Shown piece after piece: positions 1 through 8,879 of a DNA stretch of 9,689 nucleotides (position 1 is its first letter; every line of letters begins with the position of its first letter). Made by a program: the position numbers and the translations under genes. This DNA is from a candidate division CSSED10-310 bacterium (GTDB lineage: Bacteria > CSSED10-310 > JAFGDC01): positions 1 to 9,689 of the forward strand of contig JAFGDC010000575.1 of the NCBI GenBank assembly GCA_016932295.1, in the 5' to 3' direction. A model generated the notes under the pieces. That model made no database searches, had not been told where the DNA came from, and was given only the letters and a program-made list of their open reading frames with translations.

Positions 1-822
1 ACCGGGTACGACGAGATGAGCGTGGACCAGTTCCAGTCCCAGGTGCATCTCCTGTCGCTGCGGGACATCACCTCCGAGTGGGAAGCACAGCGGCTTCAAC
101 AGGAGATGGCCATGGCGCGGCACATGCAGACCAGCATCCTGCCGTCCCGGTTGCCGGCCACCGCCGTGTTCGATGTCGCGGCCCGTTGCCTGCCCGCCAG
201 CCAGGTGGGCGGTGATATATACGATGCGCGCCTGCTGGCGGACGGCAGTCTGGCGATCCTGCTGGGTGATGCGGCCGGTCACGGCACCGACAGCGCTCTC
301 CTTGCCGCCGTGGCGGCCGGCGCATTCCGCACCGCCCTGGAGTACGATCCCACTCCAGCCATGGTGCTCGCCGCCATCGATCGCGCCTTGATGGCGGTCG
401 ACCATCGCGGCTTCGTCAGCGTCGCCTACCTGTTGTTCGCTGCCCGGGGTGACCGGATGTCCTACGGCCTGGCCGGACATCCGCCCCTGTTCCTTGCCGG
501 TCCCCATACCACCACCCCGGCCGACCCGCCCCTGCCCTCGTCCATTCCGCTGGGCGTGAAGCTGCCTTCCTCCTACTATCTCGAGAATGTCGCGCTGCGG
601 GGTGAGACAGTCATCGCGGTCTGCTCCGACGGCCTCCTCGATCTGCCGGTCGGCGACGGCCTCTTCGCTTCCCACCTGCCATATATCCTGGACCCACATA
701 TCCCGGCTGAATCGCTCGTCAAACGCATCCTGGATGCCGCCGGCGGGTATCGGGGCGAGTCCGGCGAGCAGGATGACGATATCACCATCGTGGTGGTACG
801 GGTACAATCCCAGGCGAGGTAA
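1..822 (+). CDS. PP2C/SpoIIE-family serine phosphatase, 5' end outside window (probable PAS-PP2C)
   Basis: Predicted metal-dependent phosphoserine/threonine phosphatase of the SpoIIE/RsbU branch of PP2C; these usually act on anti-anti-sigma (STAS) proteins or other kinase substrates. Counting from the ATG at base 16 (268 residues), the metal-binding acidic motifs are all present: VGGDIYD (Asp67), LLGDAAGHG (Asp85), CSDGLLDL (Asp205) and QDDDITIVV (Asp253/254). The family signatures AGHPPLFL (about 153-160) and IPLGV (177-181) are also there, so the catalytic domain looks complete. The frame is open to base 1, and residues 11-31 (HLLSLRDITSEWEAQ and following) resemble the last strand and exit helix of a PAS domain. 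The ATG at 16 is therefore probably internal, and the true start, with the rest of a PAS sensor, lies upstream. It ends with TAA at 820-822 and converges on the kinase-regulator gene. What is seen is the catalytic motifs; the PAS call and the substrate are inferred. Confidence 0.9.
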   Translation, partial: TGYDEMSVDQFQSQVHLLSLRDITSEWEAQRLQQEMAMARHMQTSILPSRLPATAVFDVAARCLPASQVGGDIYDARLLADGSLAILLGDAAGHGTDSALLAAVAAGAFRTALEYDPTPAMVLAAIDRALMAVDHRGFVSVAYLLFAARGDRMSYGLAGHPPLFLAGPHTTTPADPPLPSSIPLGVKLPSSYYLENVALRGETVIAVCSDGLLDLPVGDGLFASHLPYILDPHIPAESLVKRILDAAGGYRGESGEQDDDITIVVVRVQSQAR

Positions 823-1058
823 AAAACGTTTCAGTTGTCTCGGTGCGGTATACCGGCCGGCCCCGCTTGCGCCCGTTTGCCACCCTCAGCCGGCTCACGG
901 GCCCGAATCCGAATTGGATGCGGCCGACTCCGCAACCTGGACCGCCCGGCACCCGCGTCCGCCCAGCGGTGGGATTGTGTCACCACCGCTCCCCGCAGTC
1001 AGGCCCGGAGCGTCGCCATGGCCCTTCGCGCCGGGTGATTCACGGGGATCGTATCTGC
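823..1058. other. Convergent intergenic gap, no gene recognised
   Basis: This 236-base stretch separates the stops of the phosphatase gene and the giant kinase-regulator gene. Open frames crossing it translate to Pro/Arg-rich low-complexity sequence with no recognisable motif and no good ribosome binding site, as expected by chance in GC-rich DNA. It holds a short perfect palindrome CGGTATACCG (846-855) and one stronger hairpin (listed separately). I see no tRNA-like structure and no obvious insertion-sequence ends. Confidence 0.6.
965..990. terminator. GC-rich hairpin between convergent genes, possible weak or bidirectional terminator
   Basis: Perfect 8-bp inverted repeat AGCGGTGG (965-972) and CCACCGCT (983-990) with a 10-base loop. 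It sits between two converging stops, where a terminator is expected. No T-run follows the stem on either strand, so it does not fit the standard intrinsic terminator. It could be a transcript 3'-end stabiliser, a Rho-assisted site, or chance. Confidence 0.3.
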
Positions 1059-4000
1059 CTAAAGGTTATGCTTCCTGAGATAGTATGAAAGCACCCGCGG
1101 TGTGATTCCCAGTAGTTCCGCGGCATCCTTCTTGATGTTTGCCGCCTGTTTCAAGGCAGTCTCCACCAGGTGCTTTTCGAAGGTGTCCAGCTTCTGCTTG
1201 ATGGAACCGCCGCCGGTCAGCATCGGGGTCGCGGCGCCGCGGACGTGATCGGGCAGTTCCGCGGCGGTGATGCGTTCACTCCTGGCCAGCACCACCGCGC
1301 GATGGATAACGTTCTGCACTTCGCGGACGTTACCCGGCCAATGGTAGGCTGAGAGCAGCGCCATGGCGTCGCCGTCGATGCCGGTGATCCGGCGGTTGTT
1401 CTCCTCCGCCAGATGCCGGATGAAGTGCTCCACGAGCAGCGGAATATCCTCGGGCCGATCAGCCAGGGCCGGAATGGGCAGGTGCACCACGTTTAAACGA
1501 TAGTACAGATCCTCGCGGAATCTGCGGGCCTGCATCTCTTCCTGGAGATCCTTGTTGGTGGCCGAGATCACCCGGATATCGACCCGGACCACGTGACTCC
1601 CGCCGATCCGCGTGAATTCCCGCTCCTGCAGCGCGCGCAGCATCTTGGCCTGGACCGCCGGGCTCATGTCCGCCACCTCGTCCAGGAACAGGGTGCCGCC
1701 GTCAGCCCTTTCCAGCACTCCCGGACGTTGATTCACGCCCGTCGCCACGCCCTTCTCGATCCCGAACAACTCGCTTTCCAGCAAGCTCTCGGGCAGGGCG
1801 GCACAGTTCATGCCGATGAACTGGGCGGTCCGGCGCGCACTGTTGTAATGGATCGTCCGCGCCACCAGCTCCTTGCCCGTTCCGGTCGCTCCGGTGATCA
1901 GGATGTTGGCGCTCGTGTCCGCCACAAGCTCGATCAGATCATAGAGTCGGCGCATGCCCGGCGACCTGCCGATGATATTGTGGAAAGAATAGCGTGACTG
2001 TAATTCCAAACGGAGTGATGTATTTTTTTCCTCGGCGGCCTGCAACAGCGCTTCAAGTTGTTCCCTGGCGGCGGTGTTGGCCAGCGCCAGGCCGGCCAGC
2101 CGGGTAAGTACTTCCAGCAGTCGCAGTTGGCGCTGTGTGAAGAGGTCATACTCGGTGCAGTTGTCCACGTAGACCACACCTGCCTGGCGAGTCGGATCAC
2201 CGGCTGGATAGGCGGGGATAGGCAGGCAGAGAATGGATCGCAAACCCAGGGAACGCACCGAACGGCTGGCCGCGAAGCGGGCATCACCCCGCGCATCGCT
2301 GCTCAGGTACGGCGCGCCCCCGGTGAACACCGTTTGGATGATGGAGTGGCTGGTCTCGAAATCCGGTGACGAGATGTCTTCCCGCTTCATGTTGCGTGAA
2401 ACCATGAAGCACAGTTCGCCTTGTTGGTCCGCCAGCATCACGAAGCCTCGTTCGGCGCCGGTCACTTCGATGATCCGATCCATCATGGCGGTGAGCATCG
2501 GTTCCATTTCATCGGCGGTGAAGAAGGCCTCCCCTGATTCAATTACTACTCTGAGAAGTTGTTCTTCATGGCGAAGCGTCATCGCGGTCTCCTTGTCCTC
2601 CTCCGCTGGTCCGTCGCTGTTCCGGTGTCTGCCGGCGGTTTCCGCCTTTCCGGAGAAGGATACCTCCACCCCCAGTCGATGGACAAGCGAAGCGTCTCGA
2701 TTCAACCGGTGCAATTCGTCCAGCAGGTGATTGTACTGGGTGGCGAACCAGGCGAACCGTTCCCGGTCCCTTGCCGCGCCGGTCCATGCCGGCACCGCCT
2801 GCAGCAGGCGCCTCCGGTGATCCACCAGGCCGTGCCGGGCGGTGAGTTCCAACAGTTGTTCCGCCTGGATCATGCCGGCCTCCGGCGATACCCGCGCCGT
2901 GCATGCCGCGAGCGCCATGGCCGCCTCCAATCGGTGCAGCGGGGTGGCGTTGGCGGTCACATGCTCCAGCCGGTTTCTGGCCGCAACGTGATCGCCGCCG
3001 GCCAGTTCCGCTTCGGCGCGCAGCAGCGCGCAGACGGCCGCCAGGTTGGTATCGTGGGTGTGGGGCGCCACCCTGGCCGCCAGGTCCGCCAGCCAGTCCC
3101 GCCGCCGGTCGCCGCCGGTCGCGTGCGGCAGGCAGTGCACCGCCACCACCCAGTCATCCAGTTCCTTTGCCGCCGCCTCGAACTCTTCGTCCGCCAGGGG
3201 GGCGTCCTCAGGATGCAGGAGTTCCTCAAGTTCAGCCACCGCCAGAAGGCAGCGCAGCACTCCTGGTCGGACACCGCAGGTTTCGAACAGTTCGCAGGCG
3301 TTGTCGAACAGGCGCACGGCATCGTGGTAAGCGCCGCGCCTGCGCCGCATGGCGCCAAGCTCCGCCAGGCAGGTCGCCTCCAATTGCCGGTTCTGGATAT
3401 CCCTGGAGGCTGCAAGTGCATCGCGGTACCAGGTTTCCGCTCCTTCGAGATCCATTTGTTCCGTCGCGATTTCTCCCAGCAGCAGCATGGCACGCACCGC
3501 TCCCGGGCGGTCCTCCAGTTCCCGGGCGGTGGCCAGGGCTGCGCGGCCGTTCTCCCCGGCTGCCGGTAATTCCGCTCGTGACAACTGCCGGCTGGCTTTT
3601 TCGAGGAGGCATTCGGCGGCACCAAGCCGATGACCGAGTTCTTCATATCGCTTCGCCGCCTCGTGCAATGTGGACTCCGCGGTGTTCAGTTCACCCAGTT
3701 CCCGGTAAATCCTGCTCAGGCCGAGACAGGCATGAGCCGTTCCCAGGGCGTAGCCGATCTCCGAGAAATACTCCCGGGCCCGTCGGAGGTGGTCCAGCGC
3801 CTTGCGCGGTTCACCCTGTTCGGTCAGCAGTTGGCTTATATTGGCATGGGTCATGGCTTCACCGCGCCGGTGCTTCAGTTGTCTGAACAACCCGATTGCC
3901 TGTTCGTAGTGCTCCCTGGCCGCATCATGCCGTCCCTGGGCATGGAGCGCCATGCCCATGGCACCAAGACAGGCGGCCTGGTTACTACGGTTGCCGGCCT

Positions 4001-6656
4001 GGTCGAACAGGCGCATGGCGGCGCGCTGGAGGCGCGCGGCACGGGTGTAGCAGGCCCGTTGCTGCTGGATATCCCCGAGTAACCGGAGGCAACGGGCCGC
4101 ACCAGTGCGGTCGTGGATGTGGTGGAAGCTGCGCAGGGACAACCGGCAGCGGCTGGATGCCTGGTCCATGTCCTGGCGGTTATAGGCAATGACACCCAGG
4201 CTCAACTGGCACTGGGCGGTCAGGCGCGGGTTCCCGGCCCCGGCGAGGAGATCCACGGCACGTTGCAGATGCGCCTCCGCCTCAGCCGCGGCCCCCATGG
4301 ACAGGGAGACGCCTCCCAACGCCTGCAGCGCCCTGGCTGCCAGTTCTCTGCGGGGTAGCTTTCCGGCGGTTTCCAGCGACCGCGAAAAACACTCGGCGGC
4401 CGCCGGAAACTGACCCTGTATCCGTTTGACCAGTCCGCGCAGGTGCCAGAGTTCCACAACCGTCTCGAGACACTCCCCGCCACCGAGTTCCAGCGCCTTG
4501 CCGGCGGCCTGATCGGCGGCGTCGAACAGTTCCCGTTGGAATGCTTCTTCGGCGGCTTTCTTGAACCAGGGAATCGCATCGGAGGGTGTTTCCCCAAGAG
4601 CCAGATGGAGCGCGATCCGGTAGGGTGAAAGGGGCACCGCCCTGTCCTCGCCGGTCTTCATGCCGGCGATGAGCAGCCGGGCGATAATACTGTGCAGGCG
4701 GCGGAGACGGGGATCGTCCAGCAGGCGGCCGGTCATCCTCGCCAATCCAGGGCTGCACTGGTAGTGGATCCGCCCGAGGTGCCGCGACTCGATGACCAGG
4801 CGATGTCCATGCAGCCGCCGCAGGCTCTCGGCTACCTCGGCCATCGGCATGTCCAGCACTCCGCCCAGGTGTTTCATGGTGAAATCCTCACCCAACAGGA
4901 CCAGGCCGGTCAGAACCAGTCTGGACGTTTCATCGAGCGGATCCAGGCGCTGTTTCAACAAGGTTTCCATGGATCGCGGCAGCGCCGGCACGACCTCCGC
5001 CTCCAGCCGCCACCGGTTGTCCAGCCTTACCAGGCGACCTTGCTCCACGAGGCTGGTCACCAGTTCCACCAGGAACCGGGGATTCCCGCCGGTTATGTCG
5101 TGCAGCATTCCCGGCAGCTCAGCCGGGGGATCCGTCACTCCCAGCATGGAATCGACCAGCGCGGCTGTCTGGCCGGCATTCAACGGCGCGAGTTCCAGTC
5201 TCGTCATGGGCACGCAAAGCGTATCGCGCCGTTCCCACAGCACCTGTTCGAAGGATCCGTCCGGACTCACCGCCGCCATCACTACCAGCAGGCCGGCCCG
5301 TCCTTCGGCATCGTTCGATTCGTCGTTCGTCGTCCCGGGCCATCCTCCAACCAATTCCCCGAGCAACTGCCAGGTGGCCGCATCGGCTCGATCCATATCG
5401 TCGATGAAGAGGATCACCGGGTGATGGACGGAGATGCGGCGCAGGGCGGTCAGCCAGGTGGCCCTGGTTGCCAGCGGGGCGAAGCAGGCCGCCAGCAGGT
5501 CCGCCTCTTCGCCGCTCCATGCCGCCTCTGTCCGGATGGCATGGCGGGAGTGCCGCCACATGTCGCGGAGTATCTCCTCCCAGGCGCCAAGATGCTCTCC
5601 ACCGCAACGGCCCTGGAAGACGGGTACCCCGCGCCATTCGTGATCGATCCGCAATTCCCTGAGCAGCCGGCTCTTGCCGCTCCCCACCTCGCCGCACAGT
5701 GCCGCGCCCAGCCGCTCCCCGCGTCGCGCCGCCGCGATCATGTCCCGCAGTATGCGTTGCTCCTCATCCCGTCCCACCAGCACCGGTTCGAACAACCTCA
5801 TCAGGGATGCCTCGGCGCCCGCTTCCAATCCCGCCCGGGCGGATGCCGCCTGGATATCTGGTCGGGGCGGGTCGGCCAGTCCCAGGCCGATCAGGTCGTC
5901 CACCACCCCGGCGGCTGTCTGGTACCGGTCTCCCGGTTGCTTCTCTAACAGCTTCAACACGATGCCTTCCCACCGCCTGTCGAACTCCGCATTCACCAGG
6001 GACGGCGGCCGCGGCCGCTGGTGGAGATGCGCCAGCAACAGTTCGGTGAAAGAGGTGGCCGGGAACGGCAGGCGACCGGCCAACAGGCTGTAGAGCAGCA
6101 CGCCCATCCCGTAGAGGTCGGTGCGGCCGTCGATGCGCCATTGGCCCCGGCACTGTTCGGGTGATGCGTAGGCGATGGTGCCGAAGAAGCGGCCGCCTTG
6201 ATCCGTTTCGCCGGCTTGAGGTCGAATCAGTCGCGCCAGGCCGAAATCCAGCAGTTTGGGAGTGCCTTGGGGAGTTACGAGGATGTTCTGCGGTTTGATA
6301 TCGCCATGCACGATACCCCGGGCATGAAGGTAATCGAGCGCCATGAAGATCTGTACGGCCAGCCGCCCCAGGTGTTCCGGTTTCACCTTCCGCAGCGGCC
6401 GGCCGGTGGCGTATTCCATGAACAGGAAGGCTTTTTCGGCGGTCGTTGACCACTCCTCCAACGCCACGATGTGAGGATGGCGCAGGCTGCTCAACACCGC
6501 CAGCTCGCGCCGCAGAAACAATTCATCCTCCATGCCCTTCAGGAGGATGACTTTCATGGCGAGGCGCCGGCCGTCGGCGCGCTGTACCAGGCAGACCGAG
6601 CCGAAGGCGCCCTTGCCCAGTTCTTTCACGCTTTTATAGCCGTCAGGTAGCTGCAC
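1059..6656 (-). CDS. Giant fused Ser/Thr kinase - STAND-like ATPase - TPR - GAF - sigma-54-type AAA+ - Fis HTH regulator
   Basis: A 1865-residue cytoplasmic signalling protein with no evident membrane segment. Domains in order: Hanks-type kinase (about 7-260) with glycine loop GKGAFGSV (14-21), Lys35, Glu51, catalytic HGDIKPQN (117-124), DFG (137-139) and [10 protein letters not shown] (159-168). Next is an AAA_16/STAND-like ATPase (about 290-530) with Walker A GEVGSGKS (322-329), Walker B ending FIDDMD (417-422) and a GGNP motif near 524, then a winged-helix-like region (about 555-660). About nine 40-residue TPR units follow (about 695-1145), then weaker helical repeats to about 1340. A GAF domain (about 1360-1530) leads to a sigma-54-type AAA+ domain (about 1560-1790) with Walker A GATGTGKE (1589-1596), LFLDE (Asp1659-Glu1660), FREDLYYRL and [10 protein letters not shown]. 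The C-terminus is a Fis-type HTH ending [17 protein letters not shown]. The GAFTGA loop reads GVATGV (1636-1641). The kinase is non-RD (HGD, not HRD). Overall plan recalls cyanobacterial HstK-type kinases, with a transcription activator in place of the histidine kinase. Start is GTG with GGGA six bases upstream; the kinase fold begins right after it. Targets are unknown. Confidence 0.92.
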   Translation of the reverse strand: MQLPDGYKSVKELGKGAFGSVCLVQRADGRRLAMKVILLKGMEDELFLRRELAVLSSLRHPHIVALEEWSTTAEKAFLFMEYATGRPLRKVKPEHLGRLAVQIFMALDYLHARGIVHGDIKPQNILVTPQGTPKLLDFGLARLIRPQAGETDQGGRFFGTIAYASPEQCRGQWRIDGRTDLYGMGVLLYSLLAGRLPFPATSFTELLLAHLHQRPRPPSLVNAEFDRRWEGIVLKLLEKQPGDRYQTAAGVVDDLIGLGLADPPRPDIQAASARAGLEAGAEASLMRLFEPVLVGRDEEQRILRDMIAAARRGERLGAALCGEVGSGKSRLLRELRIDHEWRGVPVFQGRCGGEHLGAWEEILRDMWRHSRHAIRTEAAWSGEEADLLAACFAPLATRATWLTALRRISVHHPVILFIDDMDRADAATWQLLGELVGGWPGTTNDESNDAEGRAGLLVVMAAVSPDGSFEQVLWERRDTLCVPMTRLELAPLNAGQTAALVDSMLGVTDPPAELPGMLHDITGGNPRFLVELVTSLVEQGRLVRLDNRWRLEAEVVPALPRSMETLLKQRLDPLDETSRLVLTGLVLLGEDFTMKHLGGVLDMPMAEVAESLRRLHGHRLVIESRHLGRIHYQCSPGLARMTGRLLDDPRLRRLHSIIARLLIAGMKTGEDRAVPLSPYRIALHLALGETPSDAIPWFKKAAEEAFQRELFDAADQAAGKALELGGGECLETVVELWHLRGLVKRIQGQFPAAAECFSRSLETAGKLPRRELAARALQALGGVSLSMGAAAEAEAHLQRAVDLLAGAGNPRLTAQCQLSLGVIAYNRQDMDQASSRCRLSLRSFHHIHDRTGAARCLRLLGDIQQQRACYTRAARLQRAAMRLFDQAGNRSNQAACLGAMGMALHAQGRHDAAREHYEQAIGLFRQLKHRRGEAMTHANISQLLTEQGEPRKALDHLRRAREYFSEIGYALGTAHACLGLSRIYRELGELNTAESTLHEAAKRYEELGHRLGAAECLLEKASRQLSRAELPAAGENGRAALATARELEDRPGAVRAMLLLGEIATEQMDLEGAETWYRDALAASRDIQNRQLEATCLAELGAMRRRRGAYHDAVRLFDNACELFETCGVRPGVLRCLLAVAELEELLHPEDAPLADEEFEAAAKELDDWVVAVHCLPHATGGDRRRDWLADLAARVAPHTHDTNLAAVCALLRAEAELAGGDHVAARNRLEHVTANATPLHRLEAAMALAACTARVSPEAGMIQAEQLLELTARHGLVDHRRRLLQAVPAWTGAARDRERFAWFATQYNHLLDELHRLNRDASLVHRLGVEVSFSGKAETAGRHRNSDGPAEEDKETAMTLRHEEQLLRVVIESGEAFFTADEMEPMLTAMMDRIIEVTGAERGFVMLADQQGELCFMVSRNMKREDISSPDFETSHSIIQTVFTGGAPYLSSDARGDARFAASRSVRSLGLRSILCLPIPAYPAGDPTRQAGVVYVDNCTEYDLFTQRQLRLLEVLTRLAGLALANTAAREQLEALLQAAEEKNTSLRLELQSRYSFHNIIGRSPGMRRLYDLIELVADTSANILITGATGTGKELVARTIHYNSARRTAQFIGMNCAALPESLLESELFGIEKGVATGVNQRPGVLERADGGTLFLDEVADMSPAVQAKMLRALQEREFTRIGGSHVVRVDIRVISATNKDLQEEMQARRFREDLYYRLNVVHLPIPALADRPEDIPLLVEHFIRHLAEENNRRITGIDGDAMALLSAYHWPGNVREVQNVIHRAVVLARSERITAAELPDHVRGAATPMLTGGGSIKQKLDTFEKHLVETALKQAANIKKDAAELLGITPRVLSYYLRKHNL
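3100..3122. repeat. 10-base perfect tandem repeat inside the giant regulator gene
   Basis: The unit GCCGCCGGTC occurs twice back to back (3101-3120), and the period continues one base left and two bases right. It lies in the weakly conserved helical stretch after the TPR array (residues around 1180-1186). The unit is not a multiple of three, so gain or loss of a copy would break the frame. It may simply be chance in GC-rich DNA. Confidence 0.6.
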
Positions 6657-6662
6657 AATGCA

Positions 6663-6666
6663 TCCC
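6663..6666 (-). promoter_or_regulatory. Weak ribosome binding site supporting the GTG start of the giant regulator
   Basis: On the minus strand GGGA is followed by a six-base spacer and GTG at 6656-6654. This supports the GTG start, since no in-frame ATG lies between the upstream gene and the kinase glycine loop. An out-of-frame ATG at 6663-6661 opens a six-codon frame that overlaps the GTG and stops at 6643. It has no room for its own Shine-Dalgarno and is probably irrelevant. Confidence 0.45.
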
Positions 6667-6710
6667 GCTGTCTGGCCGGTTTGATCGTGAAGGCAAGCGC
6701 CGCGCCGGCG

Positions 6711-8819
6711 TCAGTGGTGGTTCACCCGGCGCAGCACCACGTACGCGCAGCCAAGGCTCATGAACACCATGAACAGGAGGAGGAAGTGGATGAACAGGAG
6801 CCCCGCATATTGATCTGAATAGAGGATAGTGGAGCTGGTTTTGACGAAGAAGGAGTATTTCCATGATTCGAAAACCTGCTGCCAGGACAGGCCGGCGAGT
6901 TGGCCGAGAAACCTGGAAAGCGTCAGATGATGTTCGCGGATGAGACCTCTTTCGAAGGCGGCGTAAACAAAGAAAGACCAGGTCGCGGCCAGGACCAGGC
7001 ACAGCCTGGCGGGGAATGCGGCGCTCGGCCGGGCGAGGAACCAGGCCAGGCCCAGGCAGATGATGGGGAAGGCGGGCATGACGTTCTGTGCGCCGATAAT
7101 CCAACCGGTAACCCTGGTGCCGGCCGCGGCCGACAGGATCAGGATGCCCACGGCGGCCAGCAGCCAGGTGGTTTCGTCACGATCCCGGCGCAGCTTGCTG
7201 ATGATTCCCGTGGCGGCCGCGATGGTGACCGGGAACCACAGAAACAGTCCGCTGTGGGTGCCGAGCAGTATGCCAGCGGGGCCGGGCAGGAGGCTTTCCG
7301 GTGACAACAAGGCGGGACCGACCGGGTTGACCAGCCGCCAGACAATGGCCTGCATGGCGACCGCCAGTCCGACGATGAGGGCGAAACCAGCGGGACCAGA
7401 TGGGGTGATGGCATGGTTTCTGCGGCGCGCCGTGAGCCATTCATGGATTGGCAGCAGCAGGTACGGTGCCGCGGTGAAGCCCGTGAGCATCATGCCGGCC
7501 GCCGCCGCCGCCAGCCGGTACCAGTCCCCGGTACTCCGTCGGTAGCGTTTGTTCGACCAGAGTATGACGAAAAGACTTGCCAGGCAAGCCTGGGCGCATT
7601 GCGGGTATGCCGGCGCCTTGAACATGAAGACGATCAGGAACCCGAACCACGCGCCGCTCAGCGCGCCCATGGCGACGGCCGGGGTATGGCTGCGCCGCAG
7701 CAGGGCATAGCACATAACCAGCGCCAGCAGGCCGCAGATGACCGAACCGAACAGCGTGATCCCGATCTCGACGATGGAAGTGCCGTCGGCGCTGTCGGCG
7801 GCGAACAGGATCACCATCCAACGGGTGATGAGATTGCCGATGACGTAAGTCGGGAACCACAGGACAGCCGTCCCAATGCCTTCGTTGTTGCGCACGGTTC
7901 GATTGTCGGAAACCATGAGTTCAAAAATACTCACGGGAGGATCGTGGATGATGTCACTGGCCAGCCGATATTGATTGCCGAGCTTCAGATCGAAGTCGTT
8001 GACAACCGAATGCAGATAGGCGAAGACATGGTATCCGCCGGAGAAGATCCGGGGCAGATAACAGGTGACCAGGAGCAGCACGAACAGGACATACAGTATC
8101 CGGTAGTTGCGCCTGTCCGCGGCACCTTCGACCGGAATGAAAATCGTGATCAGCAGCAGGCCGCCGGCCAGCAGCAGCAGTACGTAGGCTGGTGACACCA
8201 GGCCGCGGACCACCTTCGAACAAGCCAGCTTGCGCAGCCAGGCGGCCGGCGCCGCGTCCGTCACTTCCACCTTGCTCACCGGCGCTTTGCCCAGCACCTT
8301 CGTCTCCCCGTCATCATCCGTCATGGTCGCCATGATGGCGCACTGGCCGCTCTTCTGGTAGAACTCCACCACCACCCGGTGCCACCCCTCGGTCAGGCGC
8401 ACCTCGGCGCTGGCGTCCTCCACGGCATGATCGAACCACAGATCGATTACCGTCCGCCCATCAATCGATAAGCGGGAGCCGTCGTCGGATAGCAGGCCGA
8501 ATCGATACATGCCGGTCCTCGGAATCGGCAGCCAACCACTCCAGCGCACACTGAAATCGTTGCTTCTGAAGAGCCCGCCGTGACTGCCGTCGTTGAAGTC
8601 TATTTCCAGATCCTCCCAGCGCTCGTCCGGGGAGCCGTCCAGGTACCGATTGAAATAGAACTCCGTGACAAATCCCTGCTGCCGGTGCGGGATCGCGATT
8701 CGTCCCCCGTACAGCATGAGCAGCGCGTATCCGGCAAGGATGACGAGGAAGGCGATTACAAACCGGCGTGTTATTCCCATTCGCATCCAGTCAACGCTCC
8801 GTGAGGGTAGCAGACTCAT
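6711..8819 (-). CDS. PA14-domain membrane protein with GT-C-like multi-spanning core, putative glycosyltransferase
   Basis: A 702-residue integral membrane protein. A short cytoplasmic head is followed by a membrane segment (about 19-38) and a PA14 domain (about 47-185). The PA14 hallmark SDDGSRLSIDG is at 111-121, preceded by WSGWLPIPRTGMYRFGLL; PA14 domains are beta-barrels that often bind carbohydrate and would here lie outside the membrane. After a second segment (207-229) comes a core of roughly a dozen hydrophobic helices to about 697. The loop after the third segment, HSVVNDFDLKLGNQYRL (270-286), carries Asp275 and Asp277 and resembles the acidic first loop of GT-C enzymes of the PMT/ArnT type. 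GLFLWFPVTIAA (524-535) and the GAQNVMPAFP stretch (576-585) also match that group. A polyprenyl-phosphate-sugar transferase role is inferred and the acceptor is unknown. Start: ATG at 8819 has only a poor ribosome site; Met12 (8786) has GGAG ten bases upstream and is a real alternative. It ends 54 bases before the kinase-regulator start, probably in one transcript. Confidence 0.8.
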   Translation of the reverse strand: MSLLPSRSVDWMRMGITRRFVIAFLVILAGYALLMLYGGRIAIPHRQQGFVTEFYFNRYLDGSPDERWEDLEIDFNDGSHGGLFRSNDFSVRWSGWLPIPRTGMYRFGLLSDDGSRLSIDGRTVIDLWFDHAVEDASAEVRLTEGWHRVVVEFYQKSGQCAIMATMTDDDGETKVLGKAPVSKVEVTDAAPAAWLRKLACSKVVRGLVSPAYVLLLLAGGLLLITIFIPVEGAADRRNYRILYVLFVLLLVTCYLPRIFSGGYHVFAYLHSVVNDFDLKLGNQYRLASDIIHDPPVSIFELMVSDNRTVRNNEGIGTAVLWFPTYVIGNLITRWMVILFAADSADGTSIVEIGITLFGSVICGLLALVMCYALLRRSHTPAVAMGALSGAWFGFLIVFMFKAPAYPQCAQACLASLFVILWSNKRYRRSTGDWYRLAAAAAGMMLTGFTAAPYLLLPIHEWLTARRRNHAITPSGPAGFALIVGLAVAMQAIVWRLVNPVGPALLSPESLLPGPAGILLGTHSGLFLWFPVTIAAATGIISKLRRDRDETTWLLAAVGILILSAAAGTRVTGWIIGAQNVMPAFPIICLGLAWFLARPSAAFPARLCLVLAATWSFFVYAAFERGLIREHHLTLSRFLGQLAGLSWQQVFESWKYSFFVKTSSTILYSDQYAGLLFIHFLLLFMVFMSLGCAYVVLRRVNHH

Positions 8820-8852
8820 TCGCTGCCACTAAGCATGTTCGTGAGAAACAAT

Positions 8853-8879
8853 ACTCTACTTTACACTGTGGAGTGTAAA
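8853..8879 (-). promoter_or_regulatory. Candidate sigma-70-type promoter for the PA14/GT-C gene
   Basis: Minus-strand TTTACA (8879-8874) resembles a -35 box and TAGAGT (8858-8853) matches four of six -10 positions. The 15-base spacer is shorter than ideal. Transcription would begin near 8845, about 25 bases before the ATG at 8819. The AT-rich stretch stands out against the GC-rich surroundings. The call is by eye and weak on its own. Confidence 0.35.

Noticed and set aside
846..862. Short palindromes CGGTATACCG and GGCCGGCC as regulatory sites
   Set aside because: Both are short, lie between two stops with no promoter to control, and are likely by chance in GC-rich DNA.
587..1088. Plus-strand open frames reaching into the 823-1058 gap as possible small genes
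   Set aside because: They overlap the phosphatase in another frame or lack a ribosome site, and give Pro/Arg-rich sequence typical of random GC-rich DNA.
2559..3569. Plus-strand open frame of 336 codons antisense to the TPR and linker region
   Set aside because: Low-complexity translation with no motif; the minus-strand TPR repeats explain the coding signal.
4692..5948. Long plus-strand open frame of 418 codons antisense to the ATPase part of the giant regulator
   Set aside because: The translation is rich in His, Gln, Arg and Gly with no recognisable domain, and the minus-strand frame has clear conserved motifs over the same bases. It is a GC-rich shadow.
7413..8195. Plus-strand open frame of 260 codons antisense to the PA14/GT-C gene
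   Set aside because: The translation is a hydrophilic shadow of the hydrophobic helices on the other strand and shows no family features.
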